A stretch of 64,000 bases of DNA, taken from positions 1-64,000 of the forward strand of contig DLGJ01000009.1 in the NCBI GenBank assembly GCA_002482645.1, given 5' to 3'. This DNA comes from Hyphomicrobiaceae bacterium UBA7697. GTDB lineage: Bacteria > Pseudomonadota > Alphaproteobacteria > Rhizobiales > Methyloligellaceae. The position numbers and the translations under genes were made by a program. The notes under the pieces are model-generated. The model was not told the DNA's origin. It searched no databases and worked only from the letters and a program-made list of their open reading frames with translations. Positions within the stretch are counted from its first letter, which is position 1. The number at the start of each line of letters is the position of its first letter. Below are positions 9,866 to 19,226 of this stretch, in pieces.

Positions 9866-10342
9866 TCAGCGCACGGGGGTCAGCGCCTCTTTGTCGAAGC
9901 GGTAGGTGTAGTTGCAACGGTCGTTCGCGGGTTTGTTGCAAGGCAAACCCGACGTCGTTACGTGCAGCTGCCGGGACTTCCCGCTGGTGGAGAATTTGTA
10001 TCCCTTCACGAAGTCCTCGAAGACCTTTTCCCAGTCGTCGCCGCTCCAATAATAGAGCTGGAATAGGCAGCCGTTGGGATTGCAGGCCGGATTGCTTCCC
10101 GTCTTGCAGACGAGCTTGCCGTAATCGGCGATCCAATCGGGCCGTCCATCGCCGTTCAGGTCGTCGCTTTGGAGGATATCGGCCGTCTCGGGCGTGCCGC
10201 CGCCTTTACGGCAGCGTTCCGCGGCCTCGGCGACCGTCTCGGCCATTTCCTCGGGCGCTTCGTCCGCGTAGGCGGGGGCGCCCGGCACCAGCACGAGATG
10301 CGCCATAACGAACGCGATCGGAACGAAGGGTCTGACGGTCAC
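9866..10342 (-). CDS. Secreted hypothetical protein with FG-GAP-like Asp motif
   Basis: This predicted 158-residue precursor has a signal peptide ending around AYADEA and a calcium-loop-like DLNGDGRPDWIAD segment (about residues 61-73). Six cysteines are scattered through the mature part, consistent with an exported disulfide-bonded protein. The start is a GTG at 10342 with a weak ribosome site; an internal ATG at residue 13 would shorten the signal peptide. The product is not recognised beyond this. It is downstream of the D,D-carboxypeptidase gene on the same strand with a 12-base gap. Confidence 0.65.
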   Translation of the reverse strand: MTVRPFVPIAFVMAHLVLVPGAPAYADEAPEEMAETVAEAAERCRKGGGTPETADILQSDDLNGDGRPDWIADYGKLVCKTGSNPACNPNGCLFQLYYWSGDDWEKVFEDFVKGYKFSTSGKSRQLHVTTSGLPCNKPANDRCNYTYRFDKEALTPVR

Positions 10343-10354
10343 GGGCCGGCCGGA

Positions 10355-11344
10355 TCAGTTGACTGGAAACGGTAGCGCCGGAAGTTCCGCGAGCTCGGTG
10401 ACCGGCGCTTCGAGCTGGAAGAACTCGGGCCTGACCTCCGACTGGCGCGTCTTTGGCCGCGGACCGCAAATGACGGCGCGCAGATGCGCCGGCTCGTCTT
10501 CACGGTCGGCCGGAATGGCAAGGCCGTTCAGGCTGGTGCCGAACAGCGATTTCCAGAAATAGCGTTTGAAGCCGTTTTCGAGCAGTTGAGCCGCGCGGAT
10601 GTTGCGAACCCGGGTCGAAGGCTCGCCAAGGACCACGGCGACGAGCTTGCGGCCGTCCCGGGTCGCGCTGACCACGATGTTGAAGCCGGAGTCGCATATG
10701 AATCCGGTCTTCATCCCGTCGGCGCCGGAGAAGGTCCGGAGCAGGCCGTTATGGGTGCGCAGTTCGCGTTTGCCCACGCTGACCGTCGTCATCGCGAAGA
10801 TGTCGGCATATTCGGGGAATTCGATGATGAGCGCGCGGGCGAGGCGGGCGAGATCTCGCGCGGTGGTGTACTGTTCCTCGTTGGGCAGGCCGTGCGGATT
10901 TGCGAAATGCGTGCTCGTCATGCCGAGGCGTTTGGCCGCCTCGTTCATGCGTGCCACAAAAGCCTCTTCCGAGCCGCCGACCGTTTCGGCCACCATCATC
11001 GCCACGTCGTTGGCGGACTTGACGATGATGACGCGAATCGCCGTTTCGAGCGGCATCGACGTGCCGACGGGGAGCCCAAGTTTGGTGGGCGGCTCTTGCA
11101 GTGCCCTCTTGGTGACGATCGCAGGCGTGTCGGGTTTCACCTCGCCGTTTCGAAGCGCGTGGAAGGCCACATAGGCGGTCATCATCTTGGTAAGCGATGC
11201 GGGAAACCACAGCACGTCCGGGTCCTCGGCATAGAAGACCGTGCCGTTATAGGGTTCGAAAACGAGAGCGGGGCTGGATTCGGCGGCCGTCGGGGCCAAA
11301 AGAGCGACAACGGCGAAAAGGCTAAGAAAGGCACGCCTCAGCAT
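10355..11344 (-). CDS. D-alanyl-D-alanine carboxypeptidase (PBP5/6-type, S11 family)
   Basis: It trims the terminal D-Ala from peptidoglycan stem peptides in the periplasm. The 329-residue precursor has a signal peptide (residues 1-21) and the three active-site motifs in order: SLTK (Ser50, Lys53), SAN (110-112) and KTG (212-214). A C-terminal extension of about 60 residues follows a short SPOR-free tail. The ribosome site is GAGAGGGA before the ATG at 11344. Confidence 0.93.
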   Translation of the reverse strand: MLRRAFLSLFAVVALLAPTAAESSPALVFEPYNGTVFYAEDPDVLWFPASLTKMMTAYVAFHALRNGEVKPDTPAIVTKRALQEPPTKLGLPVGTSMPLETAIRVIIVKSANDVAMMVAETVGGSEEAFVARMNEAAKRLGMTSTHFANPHGLPNEEQYTTARDLARLARALIIEFPEYADIFAMTTVSVGKRELRTHNGLLRTFSGADGMKTGFICDSGFNIVVSATRDGRKLVAVVLGEPSTRVRNIRAAQLLENGFKRYFWKSLFGTSLNGLAIPADREDEPAHLRAVICGPRPKTRQSEVRPEFFQLEAPVTELAELPALPFPVN

Positions 11345-11671
11345 GAATGTTTGTCCCTCTCAAATACAGCGGCTCATACGGTTGGGCTGCTACGATCGGC
11401 TGCAACGGGCCGGTATTCCCGTCCCAACAGGCGGCCGGTTCCGCGTGCCGCCGTCATTGCACCCTTCGCACCCTTCGGCGAGACGCCCGTAGTTCAGGCC
11501 ATTCGCCCTATTTCACACGCAAATTCGACTCTTCCGTGACGGGCGTTCCCCTCGCGGGCCCCCGAATCGCGGACCCACGACACCCACCGCCACACTAGCG
11601 CGCGAGCCTCGTTTCGCAACCCGGCGCGACGCGGCGGGTCCCAGTTGCATCCTCCGCGCGCCGAATCCGAT
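11345..11671. other. Intergenic region, no gene supported
   Basis: These 327 bases separate the carboxypeptidase gene (reading left from 11344) and the end of the HAD gene. Short open frames here have no recognisable content, codon pattern or ribosome site. The part nearest 11345-11370 must hold the carboxypeptidase promoter and leader. No hairpin with a T tract was found. Confidence 0.4.
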
Positions 11672-12439
11672 TTAGCTGTGGACGAGGATCCACGCAACGG
11701 CCCCGGCGAGATCGTCGGCAACCGCTGTCGGCGGCGGATCGAAGCGGTCTTCGTCGCCGTCGCGGTACTTGCCGGTGCGCACCAGCACGGCGTTCGACAG
11801 GCCAGCCTTGAGGGCGCCGGCCACGTCCGACTCCGCGTCGTCTCCGACCATTACGGCATCCTCCGGCGCGCAATCCATGCTCTCGAGCGCGGCATCGAAG
11901 AAATCGGGCGAGGGCTTGCCGAGAACGATTGCGTCTTCACCGCAAGCATATTCGAGCGCGGTGACGAACGCGCCGGCGTCGAGACTGAGTTGGCCGTCGT
12001 CGCTCTTGAAGATTCGGTTCTTGGCGAGCGCGAGGAACGAGGCGCCATCGATCAGTGCACGGAAGGCCTGGTTCATGTTCGCATAGGTGAACGCATCGCC
12101 CGCATCGCCGACGACAACGGCGCGCGTGCCGCGCGCGGGGATGTCGGCGAACTCTTCTTCGAGGTTGGGATGGACGAGCAGGACGGGGGAGGCGTCGTGG
12201 TCGGCAAGCCATTGCAGCGCGGCCTGTCCTGGCGTGAACAGTTCGTCGTCGGTCATGTCGAGCCCGAACGCGTTCAACCGCGCAAGGAGCGCCTGCTTGG
12301 TCTTCGTGGTGGTATTCGTCACGAAGCGGATCGGCAGACCGGCCTCGCGCAATTCCGCGATCGCCTCCAAGGCGCCCGGAAGCACGTGGTCTCCCTCGTA
12401 GACGACTCCTGCCAGATCGAGAACAACGCCGCGGATCAT
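11672..12439 (-). CDS. HAD-IIA family phosphatase (LHPP/NagD-like)
   Basis: From the ATG at 12439 the product is 255 residues. HAD motif I is VVLDLAGVVYEG, in which the usual second Asp is Ala (DLAG instead of DxDG). Motif II is VTNTTTKTK, and motif III/IV is GKPSPDFFDAAL with VMVGDDAESDVAGA. The C2-cap layout matches the LHPP/TIGR01458 group, which acts on phospholysine, phosphohistidine or pyrophosphate. Substrate assignment is inference. Upstream in-frame ATG at 12475 would add 12 Arg/Pro-rich residues. Confidence 0.85.
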   Translation of the reverse strand: MIRGVVLDLAGVVYEGDHVLPGALEAIAELREAGLPIRFVTNTTTKTKQALLARLNAFGLDMTDDELFTPGQAALQWLADHDASPVLLVHPNLEEEFADIPARGTRAVVVGDAGDAFTYANMNQAFRALIDGASFLALAKNRIFKSDDGQLSLDAGAFVTALEYACGEDAIVLGKPSPDFFDAALESMDCAPEDAVMVGDDAESDVAGALKAGLSNAVLVRTGKYRDGDEDRFDPPPTAVADDLAGAVAWILVHS

Positions 12440-12603
12440 ACGCCCTAGGTTGCGCGGCCAAACGCGCCGGATCAAGCGTTGTGGCGTTGCGGGTTAGGCC
12501 CAAACCGGGCGCCAACCAGCGCGCGCGGCGCGGCCTATCGCTTCACGGCCGATGCCCTTACGTTGTTGAGCGAACCCGACACTGTCGCGACGGATCCATC
12601 CGC

Positions 12604-13335
12604 ATGAGTGCGAATTTCGAAGAGCTCGACTATTGCCCGACGTCTATCGGTCCTCTCAGCCTGCGCCGCCGCAAGGAGCTCAAGCTCGGCGTGGACGTGT
12701 TCGAGATCAAGCTCGGCGACGAGTATCTGATGTCGAGCCTGTTCACCGTGTCGGAGATCGCCTTGGCAGAGCTGGCACTCGGGACGCGGGGTGGCGAGAC
12801 CTTGGACGTGGTGGTCGGCGGCCTCGGGCTCGGCTACACGGCGAAGGCCGTGCTCGGCCATGAAACCGTCTCGTCGCTGCTCGTGGTGGATTTTCTGGAA
12901 CCGGTCATCGAATGGCATCGGACGGGCCTGCTGCCGCTCGGGCCCGAATTGACCGGCGATCCGCGCTGCCGTTTCCGTCAGGGGGATTTCTTCGTGCTGT
13001 CTGGCTCCGAGGCGGGATTCGATCCCGATCGGCCGGGACGGAAATTCGACGCGATCCTGGCCGATATCGATCATTCGCCGGAGGCCTTGCTCGATGCGGG
13101 AAACGAGTCCTTCTACCGGCCGGACGGCCTCCGCCGTCTCGCCGCGCATCTTCGTCCCGGCGGCGTTTTCGGTCTGTGGTCCGACGACGCGCCGGATGCG
13201 GCCTTCACGGAGCGGCTTGCCGGTGTCTTCGGCGCAGCAAGGGCGGAACCGGTGACCTTCCACAATCCTCTTTTGGACCGGCCGTTCACGCAGACGGTCT
13301 ACATTGCGCAATTGGGAAGCGGGGACGAACGATGA
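12604..13335 (+). CDS. Spermidine-synthase-like SAM-dependent protein
   Basis: The 243-residue protein has a Rossmann-type segment (VVVGGLGLGYTAKAVLG, about residues 75-92), an acidic strand end (LVVDFLEPVIEWH) and FDAILADIDHSPE, the layout of the polyamine synthase/methyltransferase fold. It lacks the N-terminal beta domain of true SpeE, so it is more likely a methyltransferase-like relative of unknown substrate. The ATG at 12604 was chosen because it begins the conserved part. Its stop overlaps the next gene's start (ATGA). Confidence 0.75.
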   Translation: MSANFEELDYCPTSIGPLSLRRRKELKLGVDVFEIKLGDEYLMSSLFTVSEIALAELALGTRGGETLDVVVGGLGLGYTAKAVLGHETVSSLLVVDFLEPVIEWHRTGLLPLGPELTGDPRCRFRQGDFFVLSGSEAGFDPDRPGRKFDAILADIDHSPEALLDAGNESFYRPDGLRRLAAHLRPGGVFGLWSDDAPDAAFTERLAGVFGAARAEPVTFHNPLLDRPFTQTVYIAQLGSGDER

Positions 13336-13685
13336 TCGACGCGGATCGCGACCTGGCAATTCTGCGCGCCTCGTTCGTGGCACGTTTCGAGTATCTGCGG
13401 GCCGCCAGCGCGACCTCGTCCGAGAGCCGCCGGCCCGTGGAACTCGATCGGACCTCGGCCGGCCGGGTGTCGCGCATGGACGCCATGCAGGTGCAGGCCA
13501 TGGGACCGGGGATGGCGCTGGCGATGGAACGGCGGCGCCATGACGAGGCCCGGCGGATCGAAGCCGCCATCGGCCGGATCGACGACGGCGAGTACGGCTA
13601 TTGCATCGCTTGCGGCGAGGAAATCTCCCCCAAACGCCTCGCGGCCGGCCCCACGATTGCGACCTGTATTTCCTGCGCGGCCTAA
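13332..13685 (+). CDS. DksA/TraR-type C4 zinc-finger protein
   Basis: The 117-residue protein ends in the family zinc finger CIACGEEISPKRL...CISC (four Cys), preceded by a helical region with GEYGYC. Relatives bind RNA polymerase or act as small stress regulators. The coiled-coil N-terminal hairpin of classical DksA with its acidic tip is not obvious, so the role is uncertain. It is translationally coupled to the preceding gene (ATGA overlap) and overlaps the convergent glycerate kinase gene by 4 bases. Confidence 0.82.
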   Translation: MIDADRDLAILRASFVARFEYLRAASATSSESRRPVELDRTSAGRVSRMDAMQVQAMGPGMALAMERRRHDEARRIEAAIGRIDDGEYGYCIACGEEISPKRLAAGPTIATCISCAA

Positions 13686-14941
13686 GGCTTGTCGATGAAG
13701 ATCAAACGCAGGTCGTTGACGTTGGTCATGGTCGGCCCGGTCTCGAGCAGATCGCCGATGCCCTTGAAGAAGGTGTAGGGGTCGTTGTTCGCGAGCATCG
13801 CCTTCGCGCTGATGCCCGCGGCTTCGGCGCGCTTCAGCGTGTCGGGGTAGATCAGCGCGCCGGCATTGTCCTCGGAGCCGTCCACGCCGTCCGTATCTCC
13901 GGCCAGCGCATAGATGTTCGGAGCCCCATCGAGCGCGATGGCCAGCGACAGCAGGAACTCGGTGTTGGGACCGCCCTTGCCGTCGCCAGTCAGTGTGATC
14001 GTGGTTTCGCCGCCGGAGATGAGCACGCAAGGCGGTTCGGCCGGCTGGCCGCGCAGCGCGCATTGGCGGGCGATCCCGGCATGGACCAATCCGACGTCGC
14101 GCGATTCGCCTTCGATGCTGTCGCCGAGAATCATCGGCGTGATACCCGCCTCGCGCGCGACCGCAGCCGCAGCCTCCAGCGAGGCTTGAGGCGTGGCGAT
14201 CATGACGTTCTCGACCCGCTCGAAACACTTGTCGCCTGGCTTCGGCGTCTCTTCGATGGTGTCGAGGACTTTCCGAACGGCGGGCGGCAGGTCGATCTTG
14301 TATTTTTCGACGATCGCGATGGCGTCCGCATTGGTGGACGTGTCCGGAACGGTGGGACCCGACGCGATGATGGAGGCATCGTCGCCCGGCACGTCCGAGA
14401 TCATCAGCGCGACGACGTTCGCGGGATAGGCGGCGCGGGCCAAGCGGCCGCCCTTGATCGCCGAGAGGTGCTTCCGCACGGTGTTCATTTCGGAAATGGT
14501 CGCGCCGCTCGCGAGAAGCGCCTTGTTCACGGCTTGCTTGTCTTCGAGCGAAATGCCTTCGGCCGGTGCGGCAAGAAGCGCCGAGCCACCGCCGGAAATC
14601 AACGCAAGAACCAGATCGTCCTCGGTAAGACCTTGAACTGCCTCGAAAATTCTCTTCGCCGCCTCGCGCCCGGCCTGGTCGGGAACGGGATGCGCCGCCT
14701 CGACGACTTCGAGACGTTCAGTCGGCAGTCTGTAGCCGTAGCGGGTGACGACAACACCGTCGAGGGGACCGTCCCAGGCGTCTTCCAACGCCTTGGCCAT
14801 GGCTCCGGAAGCCTTGCCGCCGCCGATAATGACCGTGCGTCCCTTGGGGCGCGGCGGCAGATGTGCGGGCACGCACAGAGATGGCAGCGCGGCGTCCACG
14901 CCGGCCTTGAACATGGCCTTAAGCAGCTTCTCGGGCGTCAT
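13682..14941 (-). CDS. gckA: Glycerate 2-kinase (GckA/MOFRL family)
   Basis: It phosphorylates D-glycerate to 2-phosphoglycerate, the serine-cycle step between HprA and enolase. The 419-residue protein has the glycerate kinase type-2 pattern: IIGGGKASGAMA near residue 40, the catalytic loop LISGGGSALL, TVRKHLSAIKGGRLA, and the C-terminal MOFRL domain (GGETTITLTGDGKGGPNTEF). Family members are often annotated as hydroxypyruvate reductase (TtuD), but the position divergent from ftfL-sga-hprA supports the kinase role. The 148-base gap to ftfL must carry both promoters. Confidence 0.92.
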   Translation of the reverse strand: MTPEKLLKAMFKAGVDAALPSLCVPAHLPPRPKGRTVIIGGGKASGAMAKALEDAWDGPLDGVVVTRYGYRLPTERLEVVEAAHPVPDQAGREAAKRIFEAVQGLTEDDLVLALISGGGSALLAAPAEGISLEDKQAVNKALLASGATISEMNTVRKHLSAIKGGRLARAAYPANVVALMISDVPGDDASIIASGPTVPDTSTNADAIAIVEKYKIDLPPAVRKVLDTIEETPKPGDKCFERVENVMIATPQASLEAAAAVAREAGITPMILGDSIEGESRDVGLVHAGIARQCALRGQPAEPPCVLISGGETTITLTGDGKGGPNTEFLLSLAIALDGAPNIYALAGDTDGVDGSEDNAGALIYPDTLKRAEAAGISAKAMLANNDPYTFFKGIGDLLETGPTMTNVNDLRLIFIDKP

Positions 14942-15089
14942 GGTTTGCTATTTCCTCCCCACTATTCGGTATTGACGATTGAAACTGCACAGACGATTGC
15001 CAGAACGCAAGCGAATGAATACGGTGCCGGTCCGTTTCGCGGAAAGCGTCATTGGGTTGGAACAACAATTGCGGTGGGAGTGAACGACT
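14942..15089. promoter_or_regulatory. Divergent promoter region gckA / ftfL
   Basis: This 148-base AT-richer gap between divergent gckA and ftfL must drive both arms of the serine-cycle locus. A TTGACG element sits at about 14972 and a GGTGGGAG ribosome site lies just before the ftfL ATG. No convincing operator was recognised; LysR-type regulators such as QscR control such loci in other methylotrophs, which is background knowledge only. Confidence 0.45.
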
Positions 15090-16796
15090 ATGTCTGAGGG
15101 CTCGAGCGAGCAGCACAAGAAGCCGAAATCCGATATCGAGATCAGTCAAGCCGCCACGATGCGGCCAATCCTCGATGTGGCGAAGGACAAGCTCGGAATC
15201 GACGCAGACGACCTGATTCCTTACGGCCATTATAAGGCGAAGGTCTCCCTCGACTACATCGACAGTCTAAAGGACAGGCCCGACGGCAAGCTGGTCCTGG
15301 TCACGGCGATTACGCCGACGCCGGCCGGAGAGGGAAAAACGACGACCACGGTCGGTCTCGGCGACGCGCTCAATCTGATCGGTAAGAAGACGATCATGTG
15401 TTTGCGCGAACCCAGCCTGGGCCCGTGCTTCGGCATGAAGGGCGGCGCGGCCGGAGGCGGCTACGCGCAGGTGGTGCCGATGGAGGACATCAACCTCCAT
15501 TTTACCGGCGACTTCCACGCGATCGGCGCCGCGAACAACCTGCTGGCCGCGTTGATCGACAACCACATCTATTGGGGCAACAAGCTCGACATCGATGCGC
15601 GCCGGGTCACCTGGCGCCGTGGCATCGACATGAACGACCGCGCGCTGCGTTCGATCGTCTCCTCGCTCGGCGGCGTCTCGAACGGCTACCCGCGCGAAGC
15701 AGGCTTCGACATCGTCGTGGCTTCCGAGGTCATGGCGATCTTCTGCCTCGCCAACGACCGCGCCGATCTGCAGCGGCGTCTCGGCCAGATCCAGATCGGC
15801 CAGACGCGGGACAAGGGTGCCATTACCGCGGACGAGCTTTCCGCCGCCGGTGCCATGGCGGCCCTGCTGAAAGACGCTCTTGCGCCCAATATGGTTCAGA
15901 CGCTTGAGAACAACCCGGCCTTCATCCATGGCGGCCCGTTCGCCAACATCGCCCACGGTTGTAACTCCGTGATCGCCACGAAGGCGGCGTTGAAGCTTGC
16001 CGACTATGTCGTGACGGAGGCCGGCTTCGGCGCCGATCTCGGTGCGGAGAAATTCTTCGACATCAAGTGCCGCAAGGCGGGCCTCAAGCCCAATTGCGTG
16101 GTGGTCGTGGCAACGATCCGTGCGCTGAAGATGCATGGTGGCGTGGCCAAGGAGGATCTCAAGAAGGAGAATCTCGACGCGCTGGAGAAGGGCTTCGCCA
16201 ATCTCGAGAAACACATCGAGAACGTGCGCAAGTTCCACGTTCCGGTGGTTGTCGCCGTGAACCGGTTCTCGCTCGATACGGACGACGAAATCGCACTTTT
16301 GAAGCGCCTCTGCTCCACGGCGAGCGCCGAATGCGTGATGTCCGACCATTGGGCGCTCGGCGGCGAAGGCGCCAAGGAACTGGCCGAGACCGTTGTCCGC
16401 ACCATCGATACCAAGCCGTCGGACTTCCAGCCGCTCTATCCCGACGACATGTCTCTGTGGGACAAGACGCGGACCATCGCCCAGGAGCTTTATGGCGCCG
16501 AGGACATCACTGCGCCCAAGGCCGTCCGCGATAAATTCGCCGAACTCGAGAAGCAGGGCTTCGGCAAGTTCCCGATCTGCGTGGCGAAGACTCAGTACAG
16601 CTTCACCACCAATCCGGACGCCAAGGGCGTGCCGCTCGGCCACACGATTCCGGTCCGTGAAGTCCGGCTGTCGGCCGGTGCCGAGTTCGTCGTTGTCATC
16701 TGCGGAGACATCATGACGATGCCCGGCCTGCCGCGCGTACCCGCCGCCAACAACATCGAGTTGGACGCGAACGGCAAGATTACCGGTTTGTTCTAG
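15090..16796 (+). CDS. ftfL: Formate--tetrahydrofolate ligase
   Basis: It makes 10-formyl-THF from formate, THF and ATP, the entry of C1 units into the serine cycle. The 568 residues match the family. The P-loop is TPTPAGEGKTTTT (about residues 71-83), followed by LREPSLGPCFGMKGGAAGGG and HNHIYWGNKL-type folate contacts (DNHIYWGNKLDID). It lies upstream of sga on the same strand, with a 126-base gap containing an inverted repeat. Confidence 0.97.
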   Translation: MSEGSSEQHKKPKSDIEISQAATMRPILDVAKDKLGIDADDLIPYGHYKAKVSLDYIDSLKDRPDGKLVLVTAITPTPAGEGKTTTTVGLGDALNLIGKKTIMCLREPSLGPCFGMKGGAAGGGYAQVVPMEDINLHFTGDFHAIGAANNLLAALIDNHIYWGNKLDIDARRVTWRRGIDMNDRALRSIVSSLGGVSNGYPREAGFDIVVASEVMAIFCLANDRADLQRRLGQIQIGQTRDKGAITADELSAAGAMAALLKDALAPNMVQTLENNPAFIHGGPFANIAHGCNSVIATKAALKLADYVVTEAGFGADLGAEKFFDIKCRKAGLKPNCVVVVATIRALKMHGGVAKEDLKKENLDALEKGFANLEKHIENVRKFHVPVVVAVNRFSLDTDDEIALLKRLCSTASAECVMSDHWALGGEGAKELAETVVRTIDTKPSDFQPLYPDDMSLWDKTRTIAQELYGAEDITAPKAVRDKFAELEKQGFGKFPICVAKTQYSFTTNPDAKGVPLGHTIPVREVRLSAGAEFVVVICGDIMTMPGLPRVPAANNIELDANGKITGLF

Positions 16797-16848
16797 TTGG
16801 GGCCCTCTCCGGGCCAGCAAAAGGGTTGCCAGGCGCGTTGGCGGACGC

Positions 16849-16869
16849 TACGACCATACAAAAGTCGTA
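16849..16869. promoter_or_regulatory. Inverted repeat upstream of sga (operator or RNA hairpin)
   Basis: The arms TACGAC and GTCGTA are perfect complements around a 9-base spacer, about 54 bases before the sga ATG. It lies in the only sizeable gap between ftfL and the sga operon, so it could be a regulator site or a small RNA hairpin. No T tract follows, so it is not a terminator. Confidence 0.3.
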
Positions 16870-16922
16870 TGCTCGCCGGCCGCACGGGCCGGGCAGCCCA
16901 ACAATCCTTTGGAGAGGAAACC

Positions 16923-18134
16923 ATGGCTGGAGCCAGGTGTTCGGGCCGTAACTTTCTGTTTGTGCCGGGGCCGACCAATGTGCCGGACCGGATTCTCCGC
17001 GCGATGCACGTTCCCATGGAGGATCATCGGTCGCCGGACTTTCCCAAGCTGACGGTTCCGCTGTTCGACGGGATGAAGAAGGTCTGCCGGACGGGCGAAG
17101 GCCGCGTGGTGATCTTCCCCTCGAGCGGCACCGGCGCCTGGGAAGCGGCTCTGACAAACACGCGGTCGCCCGGGGATAAGCTGCTCGCTCCGCGTTTCGG
17201 TCAGTTCAGCCATCTTTGGATCGAGCTTGCCCGCCGCCACGGCCTCGAGGTCATCGTCCAGGAGGAAGAGTGGGGCACCGGCGCGAATCCGGACCGGATC
17301 GAAGACGCGCTGCGTGCGGACAAAGACCACGAAATCAAAGGGATACTGGTGGTCCACAACGAGACCGCCACGGGCGTGACGTCCGACGTTGCCGCGGTCC
17401 GGCGCGCGATCGACGCGGCCGGCCATCCGGCCTTGCTCTATGTGGACGGCGTCAGTTCCATCGGCAGCCTCGATTTCCGGTTCGACGAGTGGGGCGTGGA
17501 CCTCGCGATCACGGGCTCCCAGAAGGGCATGATGCTGCCCGCCGGGCTCGGCATTCTCTGCGCCAGCCCAAAGGCGCTGGCGCAGATGGAAAATGCCGAG
17601 TGCACGCGCGCGTATTTCAACCTCGCGGACCATTTCAACACGAATCCGGGCGGCTATTTTCCGTACACGCCCGCTTTGCCGCTCCTCTATGGCTTGCGGG
17701 AGTCGCTGGCGATGCTGTTCGAGGAAGGGCTCGAGAACGTCTTTGCCCGGCATCGTTATCTTGCCGGCGGAGCGCGCGCCGCGGCCGAAGCTTGGGGCCT
17801 TCCGCTTTGCGCGAAAGAGCCGAAATGGCAGTCCGACACGGTCAGCGCGATCATGGTGCCGGACGGCTTCAGCGGCGCGGACGTCATCAGCCGCGCCTAT
17901 CACCGCTACAATCTCGCATTGGGTGCGGGTCTTTCCGAGATGGCCGGAAAGCTGTTCCGCATCGGTCATCTTGGCGATCTGAACGAACTCATGCTGCTCG
18001 GAGCCATTTCCGGCGCCGAGATGGCGATGCGCGATGTCGGCATCCCGGTCGAGCTTGGTTCGGGTGTGGCCGCAGCGCAGGAATGCTTCCGTAACGCCGA
18101 CGGTGCCGCCGAGCAGCGACTGGCTGCGGAGTAG
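16923..18134 (+). CDS. sga: Serine--glyoxylate aminotransferase
   Basis: This PLP enzyme transfers the amino group of serine to glyoxylate, giving hydroxypyruvate and glycine, the central serine-cycle transamination. The 403-residue class V aminotransferase begins with FVPGPTNVPDRIL. It contains SSGTGAWEAAL, the Asp of VDGVSSIGSLDF and the PLP Lys in GSQKGMML. The ATG at 16923 follows GGAGAGG; the frame is open upstream without coding character. It is the first gene of the sga-hprA-mtdA-fchA-mtkAB-ppc-mclA series. Confidence 0.96.
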   Translation: MAGARCSGRNFLFVPGPTNVPDRILRAMHVPMEDHRSPDFPKLTVPLFDGMKKVCRTGEGRVVIFPSSGTGAWEAALTNTRSPGDKLLAPRFGQFSHLWIELARRHGLEVIVQEEEWGTGANPDRIEDALRADKDHEIKGILVVHNETATGVTSDVAAVRRAIDAAGHPALLYVDGVSSIGSLDFRFDEWGVDLAITGSQKGMMLPAGLGILCASPKALAQMENAECTRAYFNLADHFNTNPGGYFPYTPALPLLYGLRESLAMLFEEGLENVFARHRYLAGGARAAAEAWGLPLCAKEPKWQSDTVSAIMVPDGFSGADVISRAYHRYNLALGAGLSEMAGKLFRIGHLGDLNELMLLGAISGAEMAMRDVGIPVELGSGVAAAQECFRNADGAAEQRLAAE

Positions 18135-18264
18135 GAGGCCGGGCACTTCACGTACAAGCGCACGGTCAGAACGAAACACAATCCGGAGCAGGGCGTCCCT
18201 GTCCCGGATGGGAACTTCGAGGGCGCGGACGATAGTTTCCCGCCCGGAACATATGGGGGGTGCA

Positions 18265-19206
18265 GTGGAGCACGAGATCGTTTTCCTCGATCGCGAGTCG
18301 GTTGGCGCCGATGTCCGCAAGGCCAATTTTCCGCACAAATACACAGAGTACCAGTCTACCTGGACGTCTGAGGATATCGCCGAGCGTCTGAAGGACGCCA
18401 CCATCGCCATCATCAACAAGGTACCGATGCGCGAGGAGGTCCTGAAGCAGCTGCCCAAGCTGAAGCTGATCGCCGTGGCGGCGACGGGCACCGACGTTGT
18501 CGACAAGGCCTATTGCAAGGCCAACGGAATCTCCGTCGTCAACATCCGCGGCTATGCCTTCAATACCGTGCCCGAGCATGTGATCGCGCTGATGTTCGCG
18601 CTCCGCCGGAACCTGTTCGCCTATGTCGAGGATACCCGGAACGGCCGCTGGGCGGAGGTCGATCAATTCTGCTTCTTCGACCATCCGATCCGCGACATCG
18701 CGGGGTCGACCATGGGCATCGTTGGCTTCGGCGCCATCGGCAAGGCCGTGGCGAAGCGGGCCGAATGCCTCGGCATGAAGATCCTGCCCTTTGATGCATT
18801 CCCGCAAGAAGGCCTGGTCGACCTGGAGACCGTGCTCAAGGAGAGCGACGTCATCACGCTCCACTGCCCGCTGACGCCCGAGACGGAGAACATGATCGGC
18901 GCGAAGGAACTGAAGATGATGAAGCCCACGTCGATCCTCATCAACACGGCGCGGGGCGGCCTTGTCGACGAGGCCGCGCTTGCCGAGGCCTTGAAGGCCG
19001 GTACGATCGCGGGCGCCGGGTTCGACGTGCTCACGAAGGAGCCGCCGAAGGACGGCAATATCCTGCTCGATCTCAAAATGCCGAATTTCATTCTCACGCC
19101 GCACGTGGCGTGGGCGAGCCGGGAAGCCATGCAAATTCTGGCCGATCAACTCATCGACAATATCGAGGCGTTCGTCGGCGGGAATCCGCAGAACGTGGTC
19201 GAGTAA
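18265..19206 (+). CDS. hprA: Hydroxypyruvate reductase (NAD(P)H-dependent glycerate dehydrogenase)
   Basis: It reduces hydroxypyruvate to D-glycerate in the serine cycle. The D-2-hydroxyacid dehydrogenase pattern is clear: the nucleotide loop GIVGFGAIGKAV, the Arg of NTARGGLVDE, and the Glu/His pair in the C-terminal FDVLTKEPP and TPHVAWAS segments. The start was placed at GTG 18265 (MEHEIVFLDRES), which follows GGGGGGT at good spacing and gives 313 residues, the length of the known methylotroph enzyme. ATG 18253 lies 12 bases upstream but has no ribosome site. Confidence 0.95.
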   Translation: MEHEIVFLDRESVGADVRKANFPHKYTEYQSTWTSEDIAERLKDATIAIINKVPMREEVLKQLPKLKLIAVAATGTDVVDKAYCKANGISVVNIRGYAFNTVPEHVIALMFALRRNLFAYVEDTRNGRWAEVDQFCFFDHPIRDIAGSTMGIVGFGAIGKAVAKRAECLGMKILPFDAFPQEGLVDLETVLKESDVITLHCPLTPETENMIGAKELKMMKPTSILINTARGGLVDEAALAEALKAGTIAGAGFDVLTKEPPKDGNILLDLKMPNFILTPHVAWASREAMQILADQLIDNIEAFVGGNPQNVVE

Positions 19207-19226
19207 CGCGTAAAGGGGGAAACGTA

